From positions 1 through 40,857 of the forward strand of contig CACBYC010000012.1 in the NCBI GenBank assembly GCA_902543405.1: DNA of 40,857 nt, given 5' to 3'. The position numbers were made by a program, and so were the translations under genes. The stretch is from an uncultured Pelagibacteraceae bacterium. Lineage in GTDB: Bacteria > Pseudomonadota > Alphaproteobacteria > Pelagibacterales > Pelagibacteraceae. Positions 22,850-33,907 of the stretch are shown one piece after another. The notes under the pieces are model-generated. The model ran no database searches. It was not told the origin of the DNA and worked only from the letters and a program-made list of their open reading frames with translations. Every line of letters begins with the position of its first letter. Within the stretch, counting starts at the first letter, position 1.

Positions 22850-23571
22850 TCTTCCCAATCGAATCTAGGAAAAGTGTCAAAAACTTTAAAAATTCCCTCA
22901 GACCAAGTATTACAAACTTTCGAATAATCCTCATCATTTAAACTTAAACATTTTAAAGAAGCTAATTTATTTTCATCTTTTTTATAAATTGCAAAGTCTA
23001 TTGGTGGTCCTACAGTTAAATCACTTTTTAAAGTTGAATCCATGGATATTAAAGCACATCTAGATGCATCTCCAATTGATACATTTGGTTTAATAACTCT
23101 ATCTAGTATTGGTTTTCCATATTTAACTTCACCAATAACAAGATAGGGTTTACTGTCTGCTGGTCTTATATAATTTCCTTGAGGATAAATAAGATACAGC
23201 TCTGTTTTTTGTCCTTTTATTTGCCCACCAATAATAAAAGTTGAACCTAAAAGTACATTATCAGTGTTAATTCCCTGTGGAGAAGAGTGCTCAATATTTA
23301 AAGATCCAACATATGAAGCTATTTGTTCAAAATCTTTGCAAGTATTTAAATTCATTATTCCAGATGAACTACCTAGATCTTTTTCGATTGATTTATATAC
23401 TGCCTGTGATGTTCCTAAATTTCCTGATGTAACAATTACTATTGTTCTATCTCCAACATCATGTGTAAACATTTTAGAATATATATTTACGTTATCCAAA
23501 CCGGCGTTAGTCCTTGAGTCTGATGCAAATACCAGTCCTTCGTTTGTTTTAATTCCTATACAATATGTCAT
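22846..23571 (-). CDS. anbu: Anbu, proteasome-like Ntn hydrolase
   Basis: 241 residues from the ATG at 23571. The open frame reaches two codons further to a TTG, but the ATG is preferred because Met removal leaves the catalytic Thr as residue 1 (TYCIGIKTNEGLVFASDSRTN), as in the Anbu family. Asp17 (in ASDSRTN) and a nearby Lys (in YSKMF) complete the proteasome-type active site. Later segments IVTSGNLGTSQAV, TFIIGGQIKGQ and the LISMDSTLKSDLTVGPP region also match. Anbu is an ancestral HslV/proteasome beta relative forming open helical rings. Peptidase activity is presumed but weakly shown in the family. It faces away from the ATP-grasp gene. Confidence 0.9.
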   Translation of the reverse strand: MTYCIGIKTNEGLVFASDSRTNAGLDNVNIYSKMFTHDVGDRTIVIVTSGNLGTSQAVYKSIEKDLGSSSGIMNLNTCKDFEQIASYVGSLNIEHSSPQGINTDNVLLGSTFIIGGQIKGQKTELYLIYPQGNYIRPADSKPYLVIGEVKYGKPILDRVIKPNVSIGDASRCALISMDSTLKSDLTVGPPIDFAIYKKDENKLASLKCLSLNDEDYSKVCNTWSEGIFKVFDTFPRFDWED

Positions 23572-23613
23572 GACCAATTCTTATTTAAAAAAGCCATATT
23601 TTTCAAACCTTTT

Positions 23614-23655
23614 ATATCATAGCTGATATTTAATTTTAGCATTTGTTTTGCAAAT
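23614..23655. promoter_or_regulatory. Two inverted repeats in the Anbu / ATP-grasp divergent gap
   Basis: The 107-bp gap between the divergent starts holds ATATCA-TAGC-TGATAT at 23614-23629, with perfect 6-base arms, and ATTTG-TTTTG-CAAAT at 23641-23655, with perfect 5-base arms. Either could be an operator for a dimeric repressor serving both genes. Short palindromes are frequent in AT-rich DNA, so this is a weak suggestion. Confidence 0.3.
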
Positions 23656-23678
23656 TTATTTAATAAAAAATCTTATAT

Positions 23679-25124
23679 ATGGTTACTTCGTTTTGGAAAA
23701 ATTATGATGCTAAGTCCGCATATGACGGATATTTGACAGAAGATAACAAACTTAGAAAGCATGCTAGAATAATGTCAGGTATTCTGGAAAGGCATGGAAA
23801 AAAAAAATTACAGGAAATTGAAAAAAATTGTCAAAGCACAATAAGTGCTAGAGGAATAAATTTTAGAGTTTATGCTGCAAATAATAGAGCAGAAGAAAAA
23901 AAGTGGCCTTTAGATATTATTCCTAGAATTATACCTAAGTCTCAATGGAATAAAATATCAAGAGGACTAACCCAAAGAGTTAAAGCACTAAATTTATTTA
24001 TTGATGATGTTTATAATAAGAAAAAGATTTTTAAGGATAAAGTTATACCTAGAGAATTGATATTTAATTCACCATACTATTTAAAAGAATGTGAGGGTTT
24101 TTCTCCAAAGTACAAAGCTTGGGCAAACATTTCAGGTATAGATTTAATCAGAAATTATAATGGAGAGTATTTAGTCCTCGAAGATAATCTTCGTGTTCCC
24201 TCTGGTGTGTCATACATGCTAGAAAATAGAATGGTTATGAGGGATGTATTCCCAGAATTATTCACAAGATACAAAGTTTCATCAGTTCATCAATATTCCA
24301 ATAAACTTTACCAAAGTATGGTTGAGTGTATTCCAAAAAAAACAGACAATCCTCATATGGTTGTATTAACACCAGGTATTTATAATTCTGCTTATTTTGA
24401 ACATTCATTCCTTGCAGAGCAAATGGGTATAGCTCTAGTTGAAGGTAAAGATCTATTTGTTGAAAATGATTATGTCTATATGAAAACAGTAAAAGGTAAA
24501 TTAAAAGTTGATTGTATTTATCGTAGATTAGACGATACGTTTCTTGATCCTAAAGTGTTTAACAAAAGTTCTCTCATTGGAGTGCCTGGATTATTCAAAT
24601 GTTGGAAAAAAGGTAATGTTGGTATAATTAATGCAATTGGAACTGGTGTAGCAGATGATAAAGCAGTTTACGCTTATGTAAACAAAATGATTGTTTACTA
24701 TTTAGGAGAACAGCCCAAATTAAACCAAGTAGAAACATTTTTATGTGAAAATAGAGTCCACAGACAGCATGTGATTGAAAATATATCCAAGTTAGTTGTC
24801 AAACCCGCAAATGCTTCTGGAGGTTATGGAATAATGATAGGTCCTAAGGCTCCAAAAAAAGAGAGAGAAGAAATGATAAAAAAAATAAAACAAAATCCTA
24901 GAGAATTTGTAGCGCAACCTTTGGAGATATTATCAACAATTCCAACAATCTCTGAAAATGGAATAGAGCCTAGGCATTTAGATTTAAGACCGTTTATATT
25001 AAATGGTAAGTCCACTTATGTGACAATGGGAGGACTTACTAGAGTTGCATTAAGGAAAGGAAGTACTATTGTTAATAGTTCACAAGGTGGAGGCTCTAAA
25101 GATACAATGGTTGTGGATGCTTAG
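23679..25124 (+). CDS. Circularly permuted ATP-grasp protein (COG2308 type)
   Basis: 481 residues, the normal length for the stand-alone form. Characteristic parts are the N-terminal [56 protein letters not shown], the nucleotide-binding [18 protein letters not shown] and the closing [25 protein letters not shown]. The family is predicted to ligate amino acids or amines to peptides or proteins. In many proteobacteria it sits with an alpha-E (DUF403) gene, a transglutaminase-like gene and Anbu. Here Anbu is divergent and the other two are not adjacent. Its stop overlaps that of carB by four bases (TTAG). Confidence 0.9.
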   Translation: MVTSFWKNYDAKSAYDGYLTEDNKLRKHARIMSGILERHGKKKLQEIEKNCQSTISARGINFRVYAANNRAEEKKWPLDIIPRIIPKSQWNKISRGLTQRVKALNLFIDDVYNKKKIFKDKVIPRELIFNSPYYLKECEGFSPKYKAWANISGIDLIRNYNGEYLVLEDNLRVPSGVSYMLENRMVMRDVFPELFTRYKVSSVHQYSNKLYQSMVECIPKKTDNPHMVVLTPGIYNSAYFEHSFLAEQMGIALVEGKDLFVENDYVYMKTVKGKLKVDCIYRRLDDTFLDPKVFNKSSLIGVPGLFKCWKKGNVGIINAIGTGVADDKAVYAYVNKMIVYYLGEQPKLNQVETFLCENRVHRQHVIENISKLVVKPANASGGYGIMIGPKAPKKEREEMIKKIKQNPREFVAQPLEILSTIPTISENGIEPRHLDLRPFILNGKSTYVTMGGLTRVALRKGSTIVNSSQGGGSKDTMVVDA

Positions 25125-28100
25125 TTTTCTTGAAGAGCTTTAACTTTAAGTTTTTTAGTTTTTAGAGCATTTATTGCTTCTAAAAATGAATATGCAGTTG
25201 ACATATTTGTACAATAAGGAATTTTATTAGCTAAAGTCCCTCTCCTTAGTGCTATGGCATCACTAATTCTATTTTCACTATTTCCACCACCTGTATTAAT
25301 CACTAGGGATATTTTTTTAGAATTTAGGATATCTACTATGTGGGGTTTTCCACTGCTTACCTTATTAATTTTTCTACATTTCATTCCATTTTTTATTAAT
25401 ATTTCTGCAGTTCCTCTTGTGGCTGATAAAGTAAATCCAAGTTTTATTAATCTTTGAGCAACACCAATAATCTCTTGTTTGTGTGAATCTTTAACTGATA
25501 AAAAAGCCAAACCTTTGGTAGGCAATGAGTTTGCTGCTGCAATTTGACTTTTAGCAATTGCCATTCCAAAATCATCATCAAACCCCATCACTTCACCTGT
25601 TGATTTCATTTCTGGTCCAAGCAATAAATCGCTGTCTGGGAATTTGTTAAATGGAAATACAGCCTCTTTTACAGCAAATTTTTTATTCGTTTTATATTTT
25701 AATTTATATTTTGAAAGTTTTTCACCTGCCATTATTCTTGATGCAATTTTGGCCAATGGTATCCCATTAGCTTTTGAGACGAATGGAACTGTTCTACTTG
25801 CTCTTGGATTTACTTCTATAACAAATATTTCATCTTTTTTAATTGCAAATTGAATATTTAAAAGTCCTTTAACTCTTAATGCTAAAGCTAATTTTCTCGT
25901 TTGAATTTTAATTTCTTTTAAAAGATTATCTTTGATAGAAACTGGAGGTAGACAACAAGCAGAGTCTCCAGAATGCACTCCCGCTTCTTCAATATGTTGC
26001 ATAATACCAGCAACATAAACATCTTTACCATCAGAGATAGCATCCACATCAACTTCCATTGCGTGATCTATAAATTTATCGATTAAAACAGGATTTTGTT
26101 CTGAAGCTTTAAAAGCTTCATTAATAAACTTTTTAAGTTGGCTTTTATCATGAACAATTTCCATTGCCCTTCCACCTAAAACATATGAAGGTCTAACAAC
26201 AACAGGTAGCCCAATTTTTTCACTTATTTTAATTGCTTGATCAAATTTGTTAGCAATTCCACTTTCTGCTTGTTTTAAATTTAATTTAATCAATAGATCT
26301 CTAAATCTATCCCTGTCCTCTGCAAGATCAATGGAAGTATATTGAGTACCAAGTATTGGTAATTTATTTTCATGTAAGAATTTTGCTAATTTAATTGGAG
26401 TTTGGCCTCCAAATTGAGCAATAATCCCTATAAGATTTCCTTTTGATTTTTCTTTTAGAATAATATTTTGAACATATTCTTCAACCAATGGCTCAAAATA
26501 AAGTCTGTCACTTGTGTCATAATCTGTTGAAACTGTTTCAGGATTACAATTAACCATAACAGTTTCAAATCCAGCTTCCCTTAAAGAAAAGCTTGCCTGA
26601 CAACAACAATAATCAAACTCTATACCTTGTCCAATTCTGTTTGGACCCCCTCCTAGTATTATTATTTTTTTCTTATTGCTAGGATTTGACTCACACTCTG
26701 TATTTAATGAAAAGTTTCTTTGGTATGTAGAGTACATATATGGAGTAAAGGATTTAAATTCTGCAGCACAAGTGTCCACTTTTTTAAATACTGGAAAAAC
26801 TTTAAGTGCTACCCTTTTAGATCTTATAATTTTTTCTTTTATCCCAGTAATGTCTGATAATTTTTTATCTGAAAAACCAATAGATTTTATTCTGTTAAAT
26901 TCATTATATGTTTTAGGAATACCTCTCTTCTTTATATTTTTTTCTTCATTGATAAGGTCTTTAATTTGATTTAAGAACCAAGGATCAACCTTTGATAATT
27001 TATATATTTTATCTAAAGAAATATTCTTTCTAAAAGCTTCAGCAATTAATATTAATCTATTTGGAATATTAATCTTTAAATTTTTTAAAATATCTTTTTT
27101 TGAATAATTAAAAATATTATCCAATCCAGAAAATCCAGTTTCTAGGGATACCAAGGCTTTTTGAAAAGATTCTTTGAAGTTTCTTCCAATTGCCATTGCT
27201 TCACCAACAGATCTCATTGAAGTTCCAAGTACCGCTTTAGTGTCTGAAAATTTTTCAAATGTAAATCTTGGTATTTTTGTAACTACATAATCAATTGTTG
27301 GTTCAAATGAAGCTGGAGTTACTTGAGTAATTTCATTTTTTAATTCATCTAAAGTGTATCCCACTGCAAGTTTGGCTGCTACTTTAGCAATTGGGAAGCC
27401 CGTTGCTTTTGATGCAAGAGCAGAGGATCTTGATACTCTTGGATTCATTTCTATTATAACCATTCTTCCATTTCTAGGATTTATCGCAAACTGAACATTT
27501 GATCCCCCTGTTTCAACTCCAATTTTTCTCAAGCAAGCAATAGACGCGTTTCTCATGACCTGGTATTCTTTATCAGTTAAGGTTAATGCTGGAGCAACTG
27601 TGATAGAGTCCCCAGTATGGATTCCCATTGGATCCACATTCTCTATTGAACAAATTATTATACAGTTATCTTTTTTGTCTCTTACAACCTCCATTTCAAA
27701 TTCTTTCCATCCTTCTAATGACTCTTCGATTAAAACCTGATTTTGAGGGGACTCATTCATCCCAGTTTTGACAAGTTTAAAGAAATCTTTTTTGTTTTTA
27801 GCGATACCTCCTCCCAAACCACCCAAAGTAAAAGATGGTCTAATTATTGCTGGTAATCCTATCTCCCTCAAACATTTGGCTGCATCCTTAAAGTGATTTA
27901 TAATTCTTGATTTTGGCAGATCTAAACCAATGTCAGACATATTTTTTCTAAATTTTTTACGATCTTCAGCATTTTCAATTGCTTTGGACTTTGCGCCTAT
28001 CAATTCGATTTTGTATTTTTTAAGCAGTCCTTTCTTTTCAGCACTTATTGCTAAATTTAATGCGGTCTGTCCCCCCATTGTTGGTAAAATTGCGCTAGGT

Positions 28101-28345
28101 TTTTCTTTTTTAATGACTTCTTCTAAAACAGGAATTGTGATGGGTTCAATATAGGTTTTATCAGCAACTCCAGGATCAGTCATAATAGTTGCAGGATTTG
28201 AATTTATTAAAACTACCTCAAAACCCTCATCTTTAAGAGCCTTACAAGCTTGTGTACCCGAATAATCAAATTCACATGCTTGTCCAATTATTATTGGGCC
28301 TGCTCCAATAACTAATATTTTTTTAATGTCTTTTCTTTTTGGCAT
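25121..28345 (-). CDS. carB: Carbamoyl-phosphate synthase large subunit
   Basis: 1074 residues, full length. The two homologous ATP-grasp halves are both visible: [21 protein letters not shown] and [21 protein letters not shown] as their openings, with GGLGGG and [18 protein letters not shown] in the first half, and [16 protein letters not shown] and [16 protein letters not shown] in the second. The C-terminal regulatory MGS-like domain runs from about residue 940 ([15 protein letters not shown]). It makes carbamoyl phosphate from glutamine, bicarbonate and two ATP for arginine and pyrimidines. It starts 23 bases inside carA. Confidence 0.98.
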   Translation of the reverse strand: MPKRKDIKKILVIGAGPIIIGQACEFDYSGTQACKALKDEGFEVVLINSNPATIMTDPGVADKTYIEPITIPVLEEVIKKEKPSAILPTMGGQTALNLAISAEKKGLLKKYKIELIGAKSKAIENAEDRKKFRKNMSDIGLDLPKSRIINHFKDAAKCLREIGLPAIIRPSFTLGGLGGGIAKNKKDFFKLVKTGMNESPQNQVLIEESLEGWKEFEMEVVRDKKDNCIIICSIENVDPMGIHTGDSITVAPALTLTDKEYQVMRNASIACLRKIGVETGGSNVQFAINPRNGRMVIIEMNPRVSRSSALASKATGFPIAKVAAKLAVGYTLDELKNEITQVTPASFEPTIDYVVTKIPRFTFEKFSDTKAVLGTSMRSVGEAMAIGRNFKESFQKALVSLETGFSGLDNIFNYSKKDILKNLKINIPNRLILIAEAFRKNISLDKIYKLSKVDPWFLNQIKDLINEEKNIKKRGIPKTYNEFNRIKSIGFSDKKLSDITGIKEKIIRSKRVALKVFPVFKKVDTCAAEFKSFTPYMYSTYQRNFSLNTECESNPSNKKKIIILGGGPNRIGQGIEFDYCCCQASFSLREAGFETVMVNCNPETVSTDYDTSDRLYFEPLVEEYVQNIILKEKSKGNLIGIIAQFGGQTPIKLAKFLHENKLPILGTQYTSIDLAEDRDRFRDLLIKLNLKQAESGIANKFDQAIKISEKIGLPVVVRPSYVLGGRAMEIVHDKSQLKKFINEAFKASEQNPVLIDKFIDHAMEVDVDAISDGKDVYVAGIMQHIEEAGVHSGDSACCLPPVSIKDNLLKEIKIQTRKLALALRVKGLLNIQFAIKKDEIFVIEVNPRASRTVPFVSKANGIPLAKIASRIMAGEKLSKYKLKYKTNKKFAVKEAVFPFNKFPDSDLLLGPEMKSTGEVMGFDDDFGMAIAKSQIAAANSLPTKGLAFLSVKDSHKQEIIGVAQRLIKLGFTLSATRGTAEILIKNGMKCRKINKVSSGKPHIVDILNSKKISLVINTGGGNSENRISDAIALRRGTLANKIPYCTNMSTAYSFLEAINALKTKKLKVKALQEN

Positions 28346-29516
28346 ATTTTTTTACATCTTCAATAAAGTTTTTGAATAAGTATTGACTATCTTGAGGTCC
28401 AGGATTTGCTTCTGGATGGTATTGAACAGAAAAGACAGGTTTATTTTTTAATTTAATTCCCTCAATAGTATCGTCAAAGAGTGACTTATGAGTAATTTGA
28501 ATATTTTTAGATAAGCTTTTTTCTACAACAACAAATCCATGATTTTGACTTGTAATCTCAACTGAATTATTCATAAAATTTTTGACTGGATGATTGGCAC
28601 CTCTATGACCTAATTTCATTTTTTTTGTTTTTGCATTTAAAGCCAAAGCTAAAATTTGATGACCGAGGCAAATTCCAAATATAGGATAATTTAATTTAAT
28701 TAATTTTTGAACCGTATCAATTGCATATTTTCCAGTGGCTGCTGGATCTCCAGGCCCATTTGATAAAAAAATACCATCAGGTTTTAATTTCACAATTTCA
28801 TCAGCAGTTAATTTACAAGAAACTACCTTTACCTCACAGTTATAATCTGAGAAATATCTTAAAATATTTTTCTTAATCCCATAATCAACTGCGATAATTT
28901 TAAATTTTTTTATTGAATTCTTTTTATATCCGACATTCTTTTTCCACGTTTTAAACCCTTTCCATATATAAGTTTTTTTTGTTGATACTTCTTTAGCAAG
29001 ATCTAATCCATTTAAACCAGGCCATTTAACTGACATATTGGTAAGTTTTTTAATATTAAATTTACCTTTTTTATTATTTGTAATAGTACCTTTTGGAGCA
29101 CCCTTATCTCTAATAAAGTTTGTTAAGCTTCTAGTGTCTAATCCAGTTAACCCAACAATTTGATTTTTTTTAAGCCACTTATCTAATGTCTGTAATGCTC
29201 TGTAATTTGATGGAGAAGTAATTTCGGAATTAAATATTACACCTTTCGTCCAAATTTTATCAGACTCTAAATCCTCATTATTGGTTCCAACGTTTCCAAT
29301 GTGAGGAAAAGTAAAGTTTATAATTTGTCCAGCATAAGATGGATCTGATATAATTTCCTGATATCCTGTTAAAGATGTGTTAAAACAAACCTCTCCAGTT
29401 GAAATTCCCTCATATCCAAGCCCATAACCTTTAAAAACTAGCTTGTTATCTAGAACTAAAATACCTGTAGGAAATGGATGATTAATTGCAATTTTTTTTT
29501 TTTGTTTTTTGATCAA
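28323..29516 (-). CDS. carA: Carbamoyl-phosphate synthase small (glutaminase) subunit
   Basis: 397 residues. The N-terminal CPSase domain includes [25 protein letters not shown]; the class I amidotransferase domain has [20 protein letters not shown], the nucleophile Cys in GICLGHQ and the His/Glu pair in [11 protein letters not shown]. The start is awkward: a stop codon (TAA) immediately precedes TTG at 29516, and no ATG lies before the conserved [10 protein letters not shown], so TTG is the likely initiator. Just after it the DNA holds an A-run of 12. It supplies ammonia to CarB and is divergent from yqeY, 123 bp away. Confidence 0.96.
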   Translation of the reverse strand: MIKKQKKKIAINHPFPTGILVLDNKLVFKGYGLGYEGISTGEVCFNTSLTGYQEIISDPSYAGQIINFTFPHIGNVGTNNEDLESDKIWTKGVIFNSEITSPSNYRALQTLDKWLKKNQIVGLTGLDTRSLTNFIRDKGAPKGTITNNKKGKFNIKKLTNMSVKWPGLNGLDLAKEVSTKKTYIWKGFKTWKKNVGYKKNSIKKFKIIAVDYGIKKNILRYFSDYNCEVKVVSCKLTADEIVKLKPDGIFLSNGPGDPAATGKYAIDTVQKLIKLNYPIFGICLGHQILALALNAKTKKMKLGHRGANHPVKNFMNNSVEITSQNHGFVVVEKSLSKNIQITHKSLFDDTIEGIKLKNKPVFSVQYHPEANPGPQDSQYLFKNFIEDVKKYAKKKRH

Positions 29517-29639
29517 TTACAACTCATGAGTTAAAGGTCTATACAATAAAACCTTTTTTTGCGCAACACATCTAATGTATATTTTGTAAAAAAAATATTT
29601 TTCTTTTTGAAGAATATTTTTAATACGCTAAGATTTAAT

Positions 29640-30104
29640 ATGTCATTAAGAGAAAGTATAGAGTCAGACTACAAAACAGCTTTAAAATCTAAAGATAAAA
29701 ATAAAATATCAACTTACAGGTTAATTTTATCCGGTATTAAAGATTTAGATATTAACAATAGATCTAGGGTAGAAAAAAAGGAAACAGATGATGAGGATAT
29801 CAAGAAACTATTAAAAAAAATGATTAAACAACGATCCGAATCAATTGAATTGTATAAAAAAAATAATCGTAAGGATCTCCAGGATATAGAAGAACAAGAA
29901 GTTGATGTAATTAGTCAATATTTACCTAAACAAATTAGCGAAGAGGATACTAAGAAAATTTGTGAAGAAGTGATTAAATCAACAGGCGCAAACTCAATTA
30001 AGGATATGGGAAAAGTTATGGGTGAATTAAAGAAAAATAATGCTGATAGTATCGATTTTTCTAAAGCAGGAGCAATTATAAAAGAATTATTGAATCAAAA
30101 ATGA
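29640..30104 (+). CDS. GatB/YqeY domain protein
   Basis: 154 residues from the ATG at 29640, the usual YqeY length. The open frame begins 27 codons earlier, but that stretch is hydrophobic and unlike the family. SLRESIESDYKTALKSKDKNKISTYRLILSGI, MIKQRSESIELY, EEQEVDVISQYLPKQISEEDT and KDMGKVMGELKK are standard YqeY motifs. The domain is the tRNA-binding tail of GatB, and stand-alone forms are thought to act in tRNA-linked amidation. It shares ATGA with dnaG, matching the conserved yqeY-dnaG-rpoD block. Confidence 0.93.
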   Translation: MSLRESIESDYKTALKSKDKNKISTYRLILSGIKDLDINNRSRVEKKETDDEDIKKLLKKMIKQRSESIELYKKNNRKDLQDIEEQEVDVISQYLPKQISEEDTKKICEEVIKSTGANSIKDMGKVMGELKKNNADSIDFSKAGAIIKELLNQK

Positions 30105-31876
30105 AATACCCAAAAGAGTACTTACAAGAAATAAAAACTAGATTAAAAATTTCAACTGTAGTTTCAAAGACTGTTAGTTTAAAAAAGAGAGGAAAGGAAT
30201 ATGTTGGCCTTTCACCATTTAAGACTGAAAAAACACCATCATTCACAGTAAATGATGAAAAGGAATTTTATCATTGCTTTAGTACTGCAGAGCATGGAAA
30301 TATTTTTGATTTTGTAATGAAGACTCAAAATCTTAAATTTGGTGAGTCAGTTAAATATTTAGCAAATTTAGCAGGGATGAGACCTTATACATTTTCAAAA
30401 GAGGATGAGATCAGAGAAGAAAAGTGGAACAAGTATAAATTGATATATGCAAAATATGTAGAATTTTATCATAAGGATCTTTTTAAAAACCCTTTAGCCA
30501 AAGAAGCAAAAGATTATTTAAAAATTAGAAATTTAACAATTGAAGAAGTAAAGAAGTTTAAAATTGGATATGTTTCAAATGATGAAAAATTTAAAGAAGA
30601 GATTTTTAAGGAATTTACTGAAAGTGAAATAAAAGAAACAGGATTATTTTATTTTGACGAAAATAAACAAAAATATGTAGATAGGTTTAGAGACAGGGTA
30701 ATTTTTCCAATAAATAATATTTCAGGTGATCCAATAGCTCTTGGAGGTAGAATATTAAGAGATAATAAATACCTTGCTAAGTATATTAATTCACCAGAGA
30801 CTCCGTTCTTTAAAAAAGGATCCAATCTTTATAATCTAGATTTTACAAGAAAACTTTCAAACAATATTGATAACATATTTCTTGTTGAAGGTTATATGGA
30901 TGTAGTTGGCCTTAGTAAAAATAAAGTGGAAAACGTAGTTGCAAATTTGGGTACGTCTTTAACCACAAGGCAAATGTTAACTCTTAATCAATTTTTTCAG
31001 CATATTACTGTTTGTTTTGATGGTGACGAAAGTGGATACAAAGCAGCTTTAAGAGCAGCAGAAAGTTCTATTATTGAATTAAAGCCTGAAAAAGAAATTT
31101 CATTTTTATTTTTACCTAATAAACATGATCCAGATAGCTTTGTAAATGAAAAGGGAAAGGATTTTTTTGAAGATTTCTCTAAAAATAATTCTGTCCCTAT
31201 TCATAAATTTATATTTAATCATTATTCTAAAAAAATGAATGACAATCCTTCATCTAGAGCTATTTTTGAAAAAAAATTAAGATCAATTTCGTTAATGATT
31301 AAGGATGAATTAATTAAGAAGTATGTGCTTGAATACTTTTTAGAAAAAATTTCTGAATTAACACCAAATACAAACTTAAAATATAATAAAAATTACACAA
31401 AACTTACAAAATCACTTAAATCAACTCAGAATTATTATAATGAAACAAAGTCTTTATCAGCCATAGATATAAAAGAATTTTCTTTTCTATATATTTTACT
31501 AAAAAAGCCTGAGCTTATAAAAGATAATTTTAACTTAATTGAAAATGTAAAACTATTTAGTAGTGAAAATAAATTATTATTTGAAGAAATTATAGACCAA
31601 ACAAATAATTTTAAAAATACTGATTTAGAAAGTTTAAAAATTGACCAGGGTTTGATAGATAGGGTTTTAAAATATGCATCGATTAAGCATATATTAGTTA
31701 AAAACTTAAATGATGAGCAAAAAATTCTTGAAATTTTATCTGAGATAATAAGGGACCTAAAAAACTATGAGCTTGAGTTGAGAATATCTGATTTAGAATC
31801 AAGATTTTCTAAAGATTTAAGCGAGGCAACATTTAATGAGTTAAAAGAGCTCAAAAAACTACAAAAAATCAATTAA
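30101..31876 (+). CDS. dnaG: DNA primase with a degenerate zinc finger
   Basis: 591 residues. The N-terminal CHC2-type domain keeps its frame ([13 protein letters not shown], then [16 protein letters not shown]), but of the four usual zinc ligands C-x2-H...C-x2-C only Cys59 remains: Ser38, Lys41 and Thr62 take the other places. The catalytic core follows ([38 protein letters not shown]), with the TOPRIM motifs LVEGYMDVV and [15 protein letters not shown] intact. The C-terminal helicase-binding part is present but divergent. It makes primers for replication and stands between yqeY and rpoD. Apart from the finger it looks functional. Confidence 0.95.
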   Translation: MKYPKEYLQEIKTRLKISTVVSKTVSLKKRGKEYVGLSPFKTEKTPSFTVNDEKEFYHCFSTAEHGNIFDFVMKTQNLKFGESVKYLANLAGMRPYTFSKEDEIREEKWNKYKLIYAKYVEFYHKDLFKNPLAKEAKDYLKIRNLTIEEVKKFKIGYVSNDEKFKEEIFKEFTESEIKETGLFYFDENKQKYVDRFRDRVIFPINNISGDPIALGGRILRDNKYLAKYINSPETPFFKKGSNLYNLDFTRKLSNNIDNIFLVEGYMDVVGLSKNKVENVVANLGTSLTTRQMLTLNQFFQHITVCFDGDESGYKAALRAAESSIIELKPEKEISFLFLPNKHDPDSFVNEKGKDFFEDFSKNNSVPIHKFIFNHYSKKMNDNPSSRAIFEKKLRSISLMIKDELIKKYVLEYFLEKISELTPNTNLKYNKNYTKLTKSLKSTQNYYNETKSLSAIDIKEFSFLYILLKKPELIKDNFNLIENVKLFSSENKLLFEEIIDQTNNFKNTDLESLKIDQGLIDRVLKYASIKHILVKNLNDEQKILEILSEIIRDLKNYELELRISDLESRFSKDLSEATFNELKELKKLQKIN

Positions 31877-31941
31877 ATTTAAATCAGAAACCAATAGATT
31901 TTTTTAATTTTAGCATTATATACACTTTGGACATTTTTATT

Positions 31942-33780
31942 GTGGAACGTATAATAACAAAATCATTTGCAAGACTGATGGGCAGAGGTGTCCATAGAGG
32001 TTTCATAACCTATGAGGAATTAAACAAATCTTTAGGTAAAAGAAACTTGTCAGATGAAAATTTAGAACAAGCATTTATTCACATACTTGATGAAAAAATA
32101 ATACTAGTTGAAAAGAAATCCGATTTTAAAATTTTAAGAAAGAAAGATAATGGCTCTAAGGAAGAAGGAAAATCTGTAGAAAAAAGTGATGACCCTATAA
32201 GAATGTACCTAAGGGAGATGGGAGGGGTTGAATTACTTTCAAGAGAAGGTGAAATTGCTATTGCAAAAAGAATTGAGGCTGGAAAATATGTAATGTTAAA
32301 TGCTCTTTCCCAGAGTCCTATCACGGCACAACAATTTTTTGAATGGAATAACAAACTACAAAATGATGAAATTCTAGTCAGAGAAATTATTGATATTGAC
32401 ACTAATTATATGGAGGATGAAGATACAGGTCAAAGTGCAAAACAAAAGAAATCAGATGACGGAAATAATAACCAAAATAGTGAGGAGAGCAATAACACTA
32501 ATGAAGATGATGAATTCAATCCAACACTTGCAGCAATGGAAACTGAAATTAAACCTAAAGTTCTTCAAACCGTAAATAATTTAACTAAAGACTACAACAA
32601 ACTTATAAAGTATCAGAAAGAAAAATTGGATTGCGTATTAAACCTAAAACAGTTTTCTATCTCTAAAGAAAAAAATTACAAAAAAATCGTAGAAGATATC
32701 TTAGAAAATATTAAAACTTTGCAGTTATCACCTTCAGTTTTAGAGGAATTAGTTCAAAAACACTATGTTGAAAACCGTAAGATTATATCTTTAGAAGGTA
32801 ATCTGTTGAGATACGCATTGAATGAAAAAATCCCAAGAGATGAGTTTATAAAATTTTATGTTGGAAATGAAATCAATCCTAATCTTAAAACTTTTTTAAA
32901 TACAAATGAAATTTGGAAAAAATTTTTTCAAAAATATAAAACAGAATTTAAAAATATTAGAGATAGATTAATAGAGATAAGCAACAAACTCGGTATTTCT
33001 GTAACAGAATACAAATTAATGGTAAGTAGAATTCAAAAAGGTGAAAAGGAGTCTCGTATTGCAAAAAAAGAGATGGTAGAAGCCAACCTAAGATTAGTTA
33101 TATCCATCGCTAAAAAATATACAAACAGAGGTTTGCAATTTTTAGACCTAATTCAAGAGGGGAATATAGGGTTGATGAAAGCTGTAGATAAGTTTGAGTA
33201 TAGAAGAGGTTATAAGTTCTCTACATATGCAACCTGGTGGATAAGGCAAGCTATAACAAGATCAATTGCTGACCAAGCCAGAACAATAAGAATCCCTGTT
33301 CATATGATCGAAACGATCAATAAAATAGTAAGAACACAAAGATTAATTTTAAGCGAATTTGGAAGAGAAGCAACCCCTGAGGAGTTGGCAAAAAAATTAA
33401 GAATGCCACTTGAAAAAGTCAGAAAAGTTTTAAAAATATCAAAAGAACCGGTATCTCTAGAAAAGCCAGTTGGAGATGAGGAAGATAGTAGCTTGGGAGA
33501 TTTTATAGAGGATACAAAAGCCCTGGCACCACTTGAGCAAGCCATCAAATCAAATTTAAGTGAAGCAACAACAAAAATACTATCTACCTTAACTCCTCGC
33601 GAAGAAAGAGTTCTTAGAATGAGATTTGGTGTTGGAATGAATACTGATCACACTTTAGAGGAAGTTGGCCTTCAATTTTCAGTAACTAGAGAGAGAATCC
33701 GTCAAATTGAAGCCAAAGCACTTAGAAAATTAAAACATCCAAGCAGATCTAAACAATTAAAAAGTTTCTTAGAAAGTTAA
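31942..33780 (+). CDS. rpoD: RNA polymerase primary sigma factor (sigma-70)
   Basis: About 612 residues from GTG at 31942; TTG at 31927 is also possible, and neither has a clear ribosome site. Region 1.1 is seen at [15 protein letters not shown], region 1.2 at [21 protein letters not shown], then an acidic, Asn/Asp-rich non-conserved insert (about residues 150-200). Region 2 is intact ([36 protein letters not shown]), region 3 has [13 protein letters not shown], and region 4 ends [20 protein letters not shown] for the -35 element. It directs housekeeping transcription and closes the yqeY-dnaG-rpoD block; a tRNA follows one base after its stop. Confidence 0.97.
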   Translation: MERIITKSFARLMGRGVHRGFITYEELNKSLGKRNLSDENLEQAFIHILDEKIILVEKKSDFKILRKKDNGSKEEGKSVEKSDDPIRMYLREMGGVELLSREGEIAIAKRIEAGKYVMLNALSQSPITAQQFFEWNNKLQNDEILVREIIDIDTNYMEDEDTGQSAKQKKSDDGNNNQNSEESNNTNEDDEFNPTLAAMETEIKPKVLQTVNNLTKDYNKLIKYQKEKLDCVLNLKQFSISKEKNYKKIVEDILENIKTLQLSPSVLEELVQKHYVENRKIISLEGNLLRYALNEKIPRDEFIKFYVGNEINPNLKTFLNTNEIWKKFFQKYKTEFKNIRDRLIEISNKLGISVTEYKLMVSRIQKGEKESRIAKKEMVEANLRLVISIAKKYTNRGLQFLDLIQEGNIGLMKAVDKFEYRRGYKFSTYATWWIRQAITRSIADQARTIRIPVHMIETINKIVRTQRLILSEFGREATPEELAKKLRMPLEKVRKVLKISKEPVSLEKPVGDEEDSSLGDFIEDTKALAPLEQAIKSNLSEATTKILSTLTPREERVLRMRFGVGMNTDHTLEEVGLQFSVTRERIRQIEAKALRKLKHPSRSKQLKSFLES

Positions 33781-33781
33781 A

Positions 33782-33856
33782 GGGCCGTTAGCTCAATAGT
33801 AGAGTACTGCATTGACATTGCAGGGGTAGTTGGAGCGTAACCAACACGGCCCACCA
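33782..33856 (+). tRNA. tRNA-Val (anticodon GAC) with unusual D- and T-loops
   Basis: The cloverleaf folds fully: acceptor GGGCCGT/ACGGCCC (33782-33788 with 33846-33852), D stem GCTC/GAGT (one G-U), anticodon stem CTGCA/TGCAG around the loop TTGACAT (GAC at 33814-33816), T stem GTTGG/CCAAC, discriminator A and encoded CCA. The loops are odd: the D-loop is AATAGTA, without the G18-G19 pair of bases, and the T-loop is AGCGTAA in place of TTCGANT. It could be a working but atypical tRNA or a decaying one; all stems being intact favours use. It follows rpoD by one base. Confidence 0.8.
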
Positions 33857-33907
33857 TTTTTTTAGTTTTTTTTCTAAAAAATGTAATTAAATTAAAACAA
33901 ATGATTT

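Noticed and set aside
30101-31876. dnaG as a pseudogene because of its lost zinc ligands
   Set aside because: The frame is complete, the TOPRIM and RNA-polymerase-like core motifs are intact, and the finger region keeps its surrounding conserved residues, so the gene is under selection.
33857-33890. T-rich inverted repeat after the first tRNA as a terminator
   Set aside because: TTTTTTAG...CTAAAAAA can pair, but the stem is almost only A-T and such runs are common in this DNA, so I do not call a terminator.
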